DNA of 64,000 nucleotides, taken from the NCBI RefSeq assembly GCF_041027365.1, contig NZ_JBFTEH010000002.1:1-64000 (forward strand), written 5' to 3'. The translations under genes and the position numbers were made by a program. The notes under the pieces were generated by a model. That model made no database searches and was not told the DNA's origin. It saw only the letters and a program-made list of their open reading frames with translations. Below, in pieces: positions 7,932 through 15,683 of the stretch; within the stretch, counting starts at the first letter, position 1; each line of letters opens with the position of its first letter. Source of the DNA: VKMB-3413 sp041027365. GTDB lineage: Bacteria > Pseudomonadota > Alphaproteobacteria > Rhizobiales > Rhizobiaceae.

Positions 7932-8936
7932 TCACCCCTTGCGATAGGACGGATGCCAGAAGGTCGCGACGCGCTCGACCAGGGAGAGAAGGCCATAGGA
8001 GATCGAGCCGGCAAGCGCCGCCACGGTGATCTCCGCCCAGACCATGTCGGTGTTCATCCGGCCGATCTCGACCGAGATGCGAAACCCCATGCCGACGATC
8101 GGCGTGCCGAAGAATTCCGCGACGATCGCGCCGATCAGCGCCAACGTCGAGTTGATCTTCAGCGCGTTGAAGATGAAGGGCAGCGCCGCCGGCAGCCGCA
8201 GCTTCATCAGCGTCTGTCCGTGGCTCGCGGCATAGGTGCGCATCAGGTCGCGCTCCATGCGGCCGGCAGCGTTGAGGCCGGCGACGGTGTTCACCAGCAT
8301 CGGGAAGAACGTCATCACCACGACGACCGCCGCCTTGGACGGCCAGTCGAAGCCGAACCACATGACCATGACCGGTGCGATGCCGACGACGGGCAGCGCC
8401 GAGACGAGGTTGCCGACCGGCATGACGCCGCGCTTCCAGAACGGCGAGCGATCGACGAGGATGGCGACGAGGAAGCCGGCGCCGCAGCCGATGGCGTAGC
8501 CGGCGAGGACGGCCTTCAGATAGGTCTGGACGAAGTCGGCCCAGAGCGTCGGCAGCGAGCCGGCGAACTTCGCCGCGATCGCCGAGGGCGGCGGCAGCAG
8601 GATCACCGGCACCTGCAGGCCGCGCACGAGGAATTCCCAGAGGAGCAGCAGCGTGCCGCCGAAGAGGACCGGGATCAGGACGCTCAGCGCCAGACGCGCC
8701 GGCCGGCCTGCGGGCTCTAGCGCGGAGAGGAGCGCGGTGAGGCGCCAGGCCGAGAGCCAGAACAGAAGGACGAGTGCGACCAGCGCCGCGCCGCGGCTGC
8801 CGTCGTCCAGAAGCTGCAGCGCGCCATAGGCCGACGCGGTGCCAAGCACCGCCACCAGCAGGATCGCGCCGGGGCCATGGCCGCGGGCGAGATCGCCGAG
8901 GCCGCTGCGATGGGCCGCGGTGCTCGTCGCGCTCAT
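7932..8936 (-). CDS. ABC transporter permease, 334 aa
   Basis: This is a BPD-type inner-membrane permease with about eight hydrophobic segments. The EAA loop reads RTYAASHGQTLMKLRLPAALP, the contact site for the ATPase. The first two hydrophobic segments, before residue 75, are an N-terminal extension on the usual six-helix core. It is similar in build to the neighbouring permease and overlaps it by 4 bp (ATGA), which indicates translational coupling. The two permeases probably form a heterodimer. Confidence 0.87.
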   Translation of the reverse strand: MSATSTAAHRSGLGDLARGHGPGAILLVAVLGTASAYGALQLLDDGSRGAALVALVLLFWLSAWRLTALLSALEPAGRPARLALSVLIPVLFGGTLLLLWEFLVRGLQVPVILLPPPSAIAAKFAGSLPTLWADFVQTYLKAVLAGYAIGCGAGFLVAILVDRSPFWKRGVMPVGNLVSALPVVGIAPVMVMWFGFDWPSKAAVVVVMTFFPMLVNTVAGLNAAGRMERDLMRTYAASHGQTLMKLRLPAALPFIFNALKINSTLALIGAIVAEFFGTPIVGMGFRISVEIGRMNTDMVWAEITVAALAGSISYGLLSLVERVATFWHPSYRKG

Positions 8937-9895
8937 GGCCGCGCCCCCTGCCGCTTCAGCACGATCCGCTCGGCAAGGCCGACCAGGCCGACGAGCAGGC
9001 CCGCCATGACCGAGGCCATGACCAGCGCCGCCCAGATGATCACCGTCTGGCCGTAGTAGGAGCCGGCGAGGAGACGGGCGCCGAGCCCGGCGACGGCACC
9101 CGTCGGCAGTTCGCCGACGATCGCGCCGACCAGCGAGGCCGCGACCGCCACCTTCATCGAGGTGAAGAGGAAGGGCAGCGAGGCCGGCAGGCGGAGCTTC
9201 GCCAGGATCTGCGTCCGACTGGCGGAATAGGTGCGCATCAGGTCGAGATGCATGGCATCCGGCGAGCGCAGACCTTTGACCATGCCCACCGTCACCGGAA
9301 AGAAGGACAGATAGGTGGAAATGATCGCCTTGGGGAAGATCCCGGTGATCTGGAGGTTGCCGAGGACGACGATCACCATCGGCGCGATCGCCAGGATGGG
9401 GATCGTCTGCGAGGTGATCACCCAGGGCATGAGACTCTTGTCCAGCGTCTTCGAATGGACGATGCCGATCGACAGGAGGATGCCGAGCGCCGTGCCGATG
9501 ACGAAGCCGAGCAGCGTCGAGGAGAGCGTCACCCAGGCATGGTAGAACAGCGAGCGGCGCGAGAGCGGGCTGACGGTCGCGGTGGTCTTCCAGATCTCCG
9601 CAGCGATCTGGTGCGGCGCCGGCAGCACGGGGCGCTGGGCGTTCCAGGTCGCGACGAGGTGCTGACCGAAGGGGATGGGACCATCACTCATCCGCGCCAG
9701 CCGGTCGCCCTCCGTCTGCCAGTTGAGGAAGACCGCGCCGACATACCAGAGGAGAAGGATCAGCAGGCAGACGGTGAGGACGGGGACCGTGCGCCCCCCC
9801 GCCATCCGCCGCCCGAGGCGCTGGAGCGGCCCGGCATAGCCGACGGCGGCGCCGGGATCCGCGATGGGGGTAGCGGTCGTCGAGGTGCCGATCAT
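8933..9895 (-). CDS. ABC transporter permease, 320 aa
   Basis: The core is a BPD permease with an EAA loop (RTYSASRTQILAKLRLPASLP), six or more membrane segments and a family-typical SQTIPILAIAPMVIV stretch. The ATG at 9895 overlaps the stop of the DUF559 frame (ATGA) and lacks a clear Shine-Dalgarno site. A good GGGAGG site instead precedes the ATG at 10485, at the head of the DUF559 frame. The original permease start may have been there, with a repeat-DUF559-repeat cassette inserted later (inference). Confidence 0.85.
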   Translation of the reverse strand: MIGTSTTATPIADPGAAVGYAGPLQRLGRRMAGGRTVPVLTVCLLILLLWYVGAVFLNWQTEGDRLARMSDGPIPFGQHLVATWNAQRPVLPAPHQIAAEIWKTTATVSPLSRRSLFYHAWVTLSSTLLGFVIGTALGILLSIGIVHSKTLDKSLMPWVITSQTIPILAIAPMVIVVLGNLQITGIFPKAIISTYLSFFPVTVGMVKGLRSPDAMHLDLMRTYSASRTQILAKLRLPASLPFLFTSMKVAVAASLVGAIVGELPTGAVAGLGARLLAGSYYGQTVIIWAALVMASVMAGLLVGLVGLAERIVLKRQGARP

Positions 9896-10485
9896 GGCTG
9901 TGTGCCCGGCGCCGTCGGAAGAGGCACTCCCCCTCTCCCGCCTGCGGGAGAGGGTGCCGAGCGCCGCGAGGCGGGTGAGGGCCTGCCGGGCGCGAATCGC
10001 AGCCCATGCGACCATCCGCCGCCATCGCAGCGCTTGCCGATACGGCCGTCCAGAACCGCGAGGATCGTCTCACAGACTGCCGCGCGTTCCCGCAGCACCT
10101 CCGCGTTCCAGAAGCGCAAGACTGACCAACCGCGATCGTTGAGGGATGCGGTCCGCCCCGGATCCGATCGGTCGTCCGCATGCTGGAAGCCGTCGACTTC
10201 CACGACGAGGCGATGGGAGCGGCAGGCGAAGTCGACGATGTATGGCTTGATCGGAAGCTGCCGGACGAACCTGTAGCCGTTCAAGCGGCTGCCGCGAAGA
10301 TCCGACCATAGACGCGCCTCGGCATCCGTCGGATCGTAACGCATGCCCCTAGCCCGCGCGGTCAAATATGCAGGCGCCGCGCGAGACGCCCTCATCCGCC
10401 CCTTCGGGGCACCTTCTCCCGTTTCGGGAGAAGGGGACGCAGTGTCCGCGTCGGCGCCTGGTTCGGCATACACGTGATCGGTCAT
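9892..10485 (-). CDS. DUF559 (Vsr/restriction-like fold) endonuclease-domain protein, 197 aa frame
   Basis: The core from about residue 48 (MRYDPTDAEARLWSDLRG, then IVDFACRSHRLVVEVDG and LNDRGWSVLRFWNAEVL) is the DUF559 domain, related to very-short-patch-repair and restriction-like nucleases. The D...E-x-D pattern (VDF, VEVDG) fits the active site. The N- and C-terminal 40-50 residues are low complexity because the frame runs through two palindromic repeats, at 10389-10435 and 9929-9981. The real protein may start at 10344. It lies inside the transporter operon with a 4 bp overlap to the permease. No role in pyrimidine metabolism is expected. Confidence 0.75.
   Translation of the reverse strand: MTDHVYAEPGADADTASPSPETGEGAPKGRMRASRAAPAYLTARARGMRYDPTDAEARLWSDLRGSRLNGYRFVRQLPIKPYIVDFACRSHRLVVEVDGFQHADDRSDPGRTASLNDRGWSVLRFWNAEVLRERAAVCETILAVLDGRIGKRCDGGGWSHGLRFAPGRPSPASRRSAPSPAGGRGGVPLPTAPGTQP
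9929..9981. repeat. RPE-like palindromic repeat, copy 1
   Basis: Two nested inverted repeats (ccctctcccg / cgggagaggg, and a gccgcgaggcgggtgaggg tail) have the look of the small intergenic or intragenic palindromes common in Rhizobiales. It is inverted relative to copy 2 at 10389-10435. The two copies bracket the DUF559 core. Confidence 0.75.
10389..10435. repeat. RPE-like palindromic repeat, copy 2 (inverted)
   Basis: This copy carries the pattern ccctcatccgcc, ccttcgggg, caccttctccc, gtttc, gggagaaggg. The reverse complement of copy 1 has the same arrangement with sequence drift in the loops. Together the copies form inverted ends around the DUF559 gene. Confidence 0.78.
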
Positions 10486-10501
10486 GCGCCCTCCCCGCGC
10501 C

Positions 10502-10834
10502 TCACCCCTTCGCCGCCGGCCAGAGCATCAGCACGAAGCCGACGAGCCCCAGGCCCATGCCGATCAGCTGCGTCACCGGCGGGCGTTCCTGGAAGACGGC
10601 GAAGGCGATGACGTTGATGAGGATCAGCTGCGCCACCGAGGAGGCGGAGATCGCGACGCCGAGGCCGCTCTCGCGCATCAGCTTCACCATCATCAGATTG
10701 CCGACGCAGTAGAGCATCAACGATCCCGCCAGCACCCAGGGGATGCCGTTGGAGACGTAGGAGCGCGTCGCCGAGGCCGCGGCGAGAAACACCGGAACCG
10801 CCCCCGCCAGCCACAGAATCGCAGCCGCATTCAT
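10502..10834 (-). CDS. Small four-helix DMT/SMR-like membrane protein, 110 aa
   Basis: The product has four hydrophobic segments in 110 residues, the size and build of small multidrug-resistance or half-EamA proteins. A QLILINVIAFAVFQERPPV stretch and a GLGLVGFVLMLWP final helix resemble the DMT superfamily. It lies between the transporter ATPase (45 bp upstream) and the DUF559/permease genes, so it is probably cotranscribed with the transporter. Its role there is unknown. Confidence 0.7.
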   Translation of the reverse strand: MNAAAILWLAGAVPVFLAAASATRSYVSNGIPWVLAGSLMLYCVGNLMMVKLMRESGLGVAISASSVAQLILINVIAFAVFQERPPVTQLIGMGLGLVGFVLMLWPAAKG

Positions 10835-10879
10835 CGATGTGCCCTTCCCCCGGAATGATGCGCTGAGCGTACACCGGCA

Positions 10880-11716
10880 TCAGTCCTCATAGCCATGCCC
10901 GGCCCGCAACCCCTCGCGGACCCGGTGCGCGATCATCAGGAACTCCGGCGTCTCGCGGATCTCCAGCGGCCGGTCCGGCCCGAGATCGCAGTCGATCACC
11001 TCGTGGATGCGGCCCGGCCGCGGGCTCATCACCACGATCCGCGTCGACAGGAACACCGCCTCGGGAATCGAGTGCGTGACGAAGACGATGGTCTTGTCGG
11101 TCTTCGCCCAGAGCTTCAGGAGTTCGGCGTTGAGGTGATCGCGGACGATCTCGTCGAGCGCGCCGAAGGGCTCGTCCATCAAAAGGAGGTCCGGATCGAA
11201 GGCGAGCGCCCGGGCGATCGAGGCGCGCTGCTGCATGCCGCCGGAGAGCTGCCAGGGAAACTTGCTCCCGAAGCCTGTGAGGCCGACGAGGTCGAGCCCG
11301 GCGGCGACGCGGCTCTCCCGCTCGGCCCTGGCGAACCCCATGATCTCCAGCGGCAGGGCGATGTTCTTCTCGATCGTGCGCCAGGGATAGAGCGCCGCCG
11401 CCTGGAAGACGTAGCCATAGGCCCGCGCCCGCCGCGCCTCGTCCGGGGTCATGCCGTTGACGGTGATCGTGCCGGAGGTCGGCCGCTCCAGATCGGCGAT
11501 GACGCGCAGCAGCGTGGTCTTGCCGCAGCCGGAGGGGCCGATGAAGGAGACGAACTCGCCGCGGCGGACGGAGAGGTCGATGTCCTTCAGCGCGTGGACC
11601 GGCGCGTCGGCGGTCTGGAAGACGAGGTTGAGGTCTCGCGCCTCGATCACCGGAGCGGCGGCACGGGCCTCGGCCATGTCTTCGGGGGATGCCAACGCCG
11701 CCTCAGACATGGGCAT
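10880..11716 (-). CDS. ABC transporter ATP-binding protein, 278 aa
   Basis: The ATPase has a Walker A (GPSGCGKTT, residues 60-68), a Q-loop (YVFQ), an ABC signature (LSGGMQQR, 157-164), a Walker B (LLLMDEP, 177-183) and a switch His (FVTHS). It belongs to the nitrate/sulfonate/NMT1-type importers and should power the two permeases and binding protein downstream. It is the first gene of the transporter operon and diverges from the cupin gene across 125 bp. Confidence 0.93.
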   Translation of the reverse strand: MPMSEAALASPEDMAEARAAAPVIEARDLNLVFQTADAPVHALKDIDLSVRRGEFVSFIGPSGCGKTTLLRVIADLERPTSGTITVNGMTPDEARRARAYGYVFQAAALYPWRTIEKNIALPLEIMGFARAERESRVAAGLDLVGLTGFGSKFPWQLSGGMQQRASIARALAFDPDLLLMDEPFGALDEIVRDHLNAELLKLWAKTDKTIVFVTHSIPEAVFLSTRIVVMSPRPGRIHEVIDCDLGPDRPLEIRETPEFLMIAHRVREGLRAGHGYED

Positions 11717-11841
11717 CTCCAGCGTTTGCCGAGCCGCGTCCCTTCAGGAATCCGGTATGCGGCGAAGCTCCGCCGGCAGTATGATGAGCGCCGAAAAAGC
11801 CGCTCCATTGCGGGGCCGGCGGATGAGGAGGTGAAAAGGTC

Positions 11842-12255
11842 ATGAGCGAGACGAAACCTCGGGAATGTCGGCTGATCCGGCCGGACGAGACATATGACGG
11901 CAAGCAGGGCTTCCGGTACCTCGCCGGAATCTCCGCGGAGACGGTCGGCTCAAGCGGCATCTGCATGCATCTTCTGACGATCCCGCCCGGCGGCCGTGCC
12001 AAGGCGCATCTGCACGAAAGTCACGAGACCGCGATCTACGTGATCAGCGGCACCTCCGGCACCTGGTACGGCGATCGGCTGGAGCATCACGCGGTCGTTG
12101 CGGCCGGCGATCTCTTCTACATTCCGGCCGGCGTGCCCCACCTGCCCTACAATCCGGGAACCGAACCCTGCGTCGCCATCATCGCCCGGACCGATCCGAA
12201 CGAGCAGGAGAGCGTCGTGCTGCGGCCGGATCTGGAGGCGATGGTGCCGGCGTGA
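11842..12255 (+). CDS. Cupin-domain protein, 137 aa
   Basis: The protein is a single-domain cupin. The first cupin motif holds HLHESHETAIYVISGTSG (metal ligands HxH and E), and the second motif is GDLFYIPAGVPHLPYNPG. It has a predicted metal site but no assigned reaction. Its position between the transporter and dihydropyrimidinase genes, on the opposite strand, suggests an accessory role in pyrimidine or purine use. It ends 51 bp before the convergent dihydropyrimidinase stop. Confidence 0.82.
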   Translation: MSETKPRECRLIRPDETYDGKQGFRYLAGISAETVGSSGICMHLLTIPPGGRAKAHLHESHETAIYVISGTSGTWYGDRLEHHAVVAAGDLFYIPAGVPHLPYNPGTEPCVAIIARTDPNEQESVVLRPDLEAMVPA

Positions 12256-12306
12256 GGACGCATCCGGACAGAAAGGCCAGCGCGGGGTGCGAACGGCGGT
12301 CAAGCC

Positions 12307-13758
12307 TCACACCCCGCTCATCGGGATGCCCGATCGCTCGACCTTGCGCGGTGCGGTGAGTTCCTTCCAGGTCGACAGCGCCTGGCTGACGGGAGCGTTG
12401 GCCGGCCGCTCGACGAAGCGGCCGTCGCCCTTCTCGGCCCGCACGTCGCCCTCCTTGAAGACGAGCTTGCCGCGGGAGAACGTCATCACCGGCAGGCCGG
12501 CGACCTCGATCCCCTCGAAGACGTTGTAGTCGATCGCCGACTTCTGGGTCTTGGCCGAGATCGTCTTCGTCGCCTTCGGGTCGAAGACGATCAAATCCGC
12601 GTCGGCCCCGATGAGGATCGCGCCCTTGCGGGGATAGATGTTGAGGATCTTGGCGATGTTGGTCGAGGTGACGGCGACGAATTCGTTCATCGTCAGGCGG
12701 CCGGTGACGACGCCCTTCGTCCAGAGCACCGCGAGCCGATCCTCCAGGCCGCCGGTGCCGTTCGGGATCTTGGTGAAGTCGCCGAGGCCCATGCGCTTCT
12801 GCTCGGTGGTGAAGGCGCAGTGGTCGGTGGCGACGACCTGCAGCGAGCCGGCCGCAAGGCCCGCCCAGAGCGAGTCCTGGTGGCTCTTGTTGCGGAAGGG
12901 CGGGGACATCACGCGGCGGGCGGAATGGTCCCAGTCGGCATTGAAATATTCGCTCTCGTCGAGGACGAGGTGCTGGATCAGCGGCTCGCCATAGACGCGC
13001 ATGCCCTTCTGCCGCGCCCGGCGGATCGCCTCGTGCGCCTGTTCGCAGGAGGTGTGGACGACGTAGAGAGGCACGCCGGCCTGGTCGGCGATCATGATCG
13101 CCCGGTTCACCGCCTCGCCCTCGACCTCGGGCGGCCGCGAATAGGCGTGGCCCTCCGGCCCGTTGTTGCCTTCGGCCATCAGCTTCTGCTGCAGGAAGGC
13201 GACGACGTCGCCGTTCTCGGCGTGGACGAGCGGCATTGCGCCGATCTCGGCGCAGCGGGTGAAGGACGCGAACATCTCGTCGTCGTTCACCATCAAGGCG
13301 CCCTTGTAGGCCATGAAGTGCTTGAAGGTGTTGATGCCGGCCTCGACCACCTTCGGCATCTCGTCGAAGAACTTCTGGCCCCACCAGGTGACGCCCATGT
13401 GGAAGGAATAGTCGGTGCGCGCCGGACCCGCCTTCTGGAACCACTCCTGCAGCGCGTCCATCGGCCCCTGGTCCGGCGCCGGCAGGCAGAAGTCGACGGT
13501 CATGGTCGTGCCGCCGGCGAGCGCCGCCGCCGTGCCGGTGTCGAAGTCGTCGGCCGAGAACGTGCCCATGAAGGGCATTTCCATATGGGTGTGCGGGTCG
13601 ATGCCGCCCGGCATGACATAGGCGCCGGACGCGTCGATCGTCTCGTCGCCGGCAAGGTCCGGCCCGATCTGCGCGATCTTGCCGCCGTCGATCAGGATGT
13701 CAGCCTTGTAGGTGAGATCGGCGGTGACGATCGTGCCGCCCTTGATGACTGTGGTCAT
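12307..13758 (-). CDS. hydA: Dihydropyrimidinase (D-hydantoinase type), 483 aa
   Basis: This amidohydrolase opens 5,6-dihydrouracil or dihydrothymine to N-carbamoyl-beta-alanine or its methyl homologue, the second step of reductive pyrimidine breakdown. The metal ligands are visible: DPHTHMEM (H56, H58) and the carboxylatable lysine in FKHFMAYKG (K152). The full length is typical of the family. It lies in the order aminotransferase, N-carbamoyl hydrolase, MazEF-like pair, hydA on the minus strand, with gaps of about 30-40 bp. One transcript from the RutR-controlled promoter near 17070 is likely. Confidence 0.95.
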   Translation of the reverse strand: MTTVIKGGTIVTADLTYKADILIDGGKIAQIGPDLAGDETIDASGAYVMPGGIDPHTHMEMPFMGTFSADDFDTGTAAALAGGTTMTVDFCLPAPDQGPMDALQEWFQKAGPARTDYSFHMGVTWWGQKFFDEMPKVVEAGINTFKHFMAYKGALMVNDDEMFASFTRCAEIGAMPLVHAENGDVVAFLQQKLMAEGNNGPEGHAYSRPPEVEGEAVNRAIMIADQAGVPLYVVHTSCEQAHEAIRRARQKGMRVYGEPLIQHLVLDESEYFNADWDHSARRVMSPPFRNKSHQDSLWAGLAAGSLQVVATDHCAFTTEQKRMGLGDFTKIPNGTGGLEDRLAVLWTKGVVTGRLTMNEFVAVTSTNIAKILNIYPRKGAILIGADADLIVFDPKATKTISAKTQKSAIDYNVFEGIEVAGLPVMTFSRGKLVFKEGDVRAEKGDGRFVERPANAPVSQALSTWKELTAPRKVERSGIPMSGV

Positions 13759-13786
13759 GGTGTCTCCTTCTGCCGGCTAGGGGCCG

Positions 13787-14128
13787 TCATTGACGCGAAG
13801 CGGGTCGAGGCCGAGCAACATCAACAATGCACGGTCGACGTCGAGCCATGGTCTTGTCATCGAGATGACCGATCGCGTCGTGCATGCGGTGCCGCGGGAG
13901 GGAATACAGCTTGTCGACCATGATGCGAGACGGCTTCGCCAAGCCATTCTCCTGCGTCGGCATCACGGCGATGCGTAAGACTCGGGCGCCTTCGTCGAAC
14001 GTCGTCAGGAGGGCGATGACGACGCTGTCCAGTACGCCTTCGATACGATCGTCCTGGAGAACCACGGCCGGTCTCGCCTTGCCGTAGTCACCCGGAAGCG
14101 CAACGATGACGACGTCACCACGCTTCAT
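13787..14128 (-). CDS. MazF/PemK-family toxin (mRNA interferase-like), 113 aa
   Basis: The N-terminus MKRGDVVIVALPGDYGKARPAVVLQ is the classic MazF/PemK signature, followed by a VVIALLTTF strand and a SRIMVDKLYSLPRHR segment. Family members are endoribonucleases. The ATG overlaps the stop of the MazE-like antitoxin gene by 4 bp, so the two are translationally coupled. The pair sits inside the pyrimidine catabolic operon, in the same orientation. Confidence 0.88.
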   Translation of the reverse strand: MKRGDVVIVALPGDYGKARPAVVLQDDRIEGVLDSVVIALLTTFDEGARVLRIAVMPTQENGLAKPSRIMVDKLYSLPRHRMHDAIGHLDDKTMARRRPCIVDVARPRPASRQ

Positions 14129-14361
14129 ACGGTCTTCTCTTCCATTTCATCGATGAGGCGCAACGTCTCCCGCAGGGCGTCCTCTGTCCAAAGATCGACG
14201 TCGGCGCGTTCTTCAGACGCAGAGATGAGGCGGCAATCCTGCTCCACCTGCGACCAGATCTCGTCCGACCAGATGTCCGGCAGCCAGACCTCCACGGGTC
14301 GATAGCCCTGCGCCAACAGGTCGGCACGCTGCTTCTCAGTCAATTCCTTTGGCCGTCCCAT
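14125..14361 (-). CDS. MazE-family antitoxin (DUF3018 type), 78 aa
   Basis: The product begins MGRPKELTEKQRADLLAQGYRPVEVWLPDIW, which matches the DUF3018 class of MazE-like antitoxins that pair with MazF/PemK toxins. A longer in-frame frame reaches back to 14991, but it only reads antisense-phase through the amidohydrolase gene. The ATG at 14361 gives the family start and sits 32 bp after the amidohydrolase stop. Confidence 0.85.
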   Translation of the reverse strand: MGRPKELTEKQRADLLAQGYRPVEVWLPDIWSDEIWSQVEQDCRLISASEERADVDLWTEDALRETLRLIDEMEEKTV

Positions 14362-14393
14362 GCGCGCCTCCTCGACGATCCCGCCGGCCGATC

Positions 14394-15641
14394 CTACTCC
14401 ACCACCCCCGCCGTCTCCACGACCGCATGCATCAGGACGTTCGCCCCCGCCGTCGCCCACTCCTTGGTAATCTCCTCCGCCTCGTTGTGGCTGAGCCCGT
14501 CGACGCAGGGGCACATGACCATGGCCGTGGGGGCGATGCGGTTGATCCAGCAGGCGTCGTGGCCGGCGCCGGAGACGATGTTGGTATGGCTGTAGCCGAG
14601 CCGCTCGGCGGCATCGCGCACGGCCTTCACGCACCCCGGGTCGAAGGTCACCGGGTCGAAATGGCCGACCTCGTCGACCGAGGCCTCGATGTCGAGCGCT
14701 TCCGCGATGAGGTCGATCCCGTCCTCGATCCGCTCGCGCATTTCGTCCAGCGTCTTCTTCGAGGGCGAGCGGATGTCGATGGTGAAGACCGCGCGGCCGG
14801 GGATGATGTTGCGCGAATTGGGATAGACGTCGATGTGGCCGATCGCGCCGACGGCCGACGGCTGGTAGTCCATCGCCACCTCGTGGACGAGTTCGGTGAC
14901 GCGCGCGAGGCCGAGGCCGGCATTGCGGCGCTTCGGCATCGGCGTGGAGCCGGTGTGGCTCTCCTTGCCGGTCAGCGTCACCTCCAGCCAATAGAGCCCC
15001 TGACCGTGGGTGACGACGCCGATGTCGATCCCCTCGTCCTCGAGGATCGGCCCCTGTTCGATGTGCAGCTCGAAGAAGGCCTTCATCTTGCGGGCGCCGA
15101 CCGGCTCGTCGCCCTCCCAGCCGATGCGCTTCAACTCGTCGCCGAACCGCTTGCCCTTGGCGTCCACCTTGTCCTTCGCCCAGGCCTCCTCGTGGACGCC
15201 GGCGAAGACGCCGGAAGCGAGCATGGCCGGTGCGAAGCGGGTGCCCTCCTCGTTCGTCCAGTTGACGACGACGATCGGGTGCTTGGTCCTGATGTTCAGG
15301 TCGTTCAGCGTGCGCACCAGCTCCAGCGCGCCGAGGACGCCGAGCACGCCGTCATACTTGCCGCCGGTCGGCTGGGTGTCGAGATGGCTGCCGACATAGA
15401 CCGGCAGCGCCTCGGGGTCCGCGCCCTCGCGCGTGAAGAACATGTTGCCCATGGTGTCGACGCCCATGGTCATGCCGGCGGCCTCCGCCCAGGACTGGAA
15501 CAGCTTCCGGCCCTCGCCGTCCTCGTCGGTCAGGGTCTGGCGATTGTTGCCGCCGGCAACGCCCGGGCCGATCTTCGCCATCTCCATGAGCGAGTCCCAG
15601 AGCCGGTCGCCGTCGATCTGGAGATTGGAGAGAAGGCTCAT
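14394..15641 (-). CDS. Zn-dependent N-carbamoyl-beta-alanine/amino acid amidohydrolase (M20 family), 415 aa
   Basis: The enzyme belongs to the allantoate/N-carbamoyl amidohydrolase group of M20 metallopeptidases. It has VGSHLDTQPTGGKYDGVLGV (H86, D97) and NWTNEEGTRF (E131/E132) as the dinuclear zinc site. In this context it should hydrolyse N-carbamoyl-beta-alanine to beta-alanine, CO2 and ammonia, the third step of the reductive pyrimidine pathway. It follows the aminotransferase by 42 bp and precedes the MazEF-like pair. Confidence 0.92.
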   Translation of the reverse strand: MSLLSNLQIDGDRLWDSLMEMAKIGPGVAGGNNRQTLTDEDGEGRKLFQSWAEAAGMTMGVDTMGNMFFTREGADPEALPVYVGSHLDTQPTGGKYDGVLGVLGALELVRTLNDLNIRTKHPIVVVNWTNEEGTRFAPAMLASGVFAGVHEEAWAKDKVDAKGKRFGDELKRIGWEGDEPVGARKMKAFFELHIEQGPILEDEGIDIGVVTHGQGLYWLEVTLTGKESHTGSTPMPKRRNAGLGLARVTELVHEVAMDYQPSAVGAIGHIDVYPNSRNIIPGRAVFTIDIRSPSKKTLDEMRERIEDGIDLIAEALDIEASVDEVGHFDPVTFDPGCVKAVRDAAERLGYSHTNIVSGAGHDACWINRIAPTAMVMCPCVDGLSHNEAEEITKEWATAGANVLMHAVVETAGVVE

Positions 15642-15683
15642 CGGACACCTCGGACTTGCTGGGAATGAACGGCTGGGCGGCGG

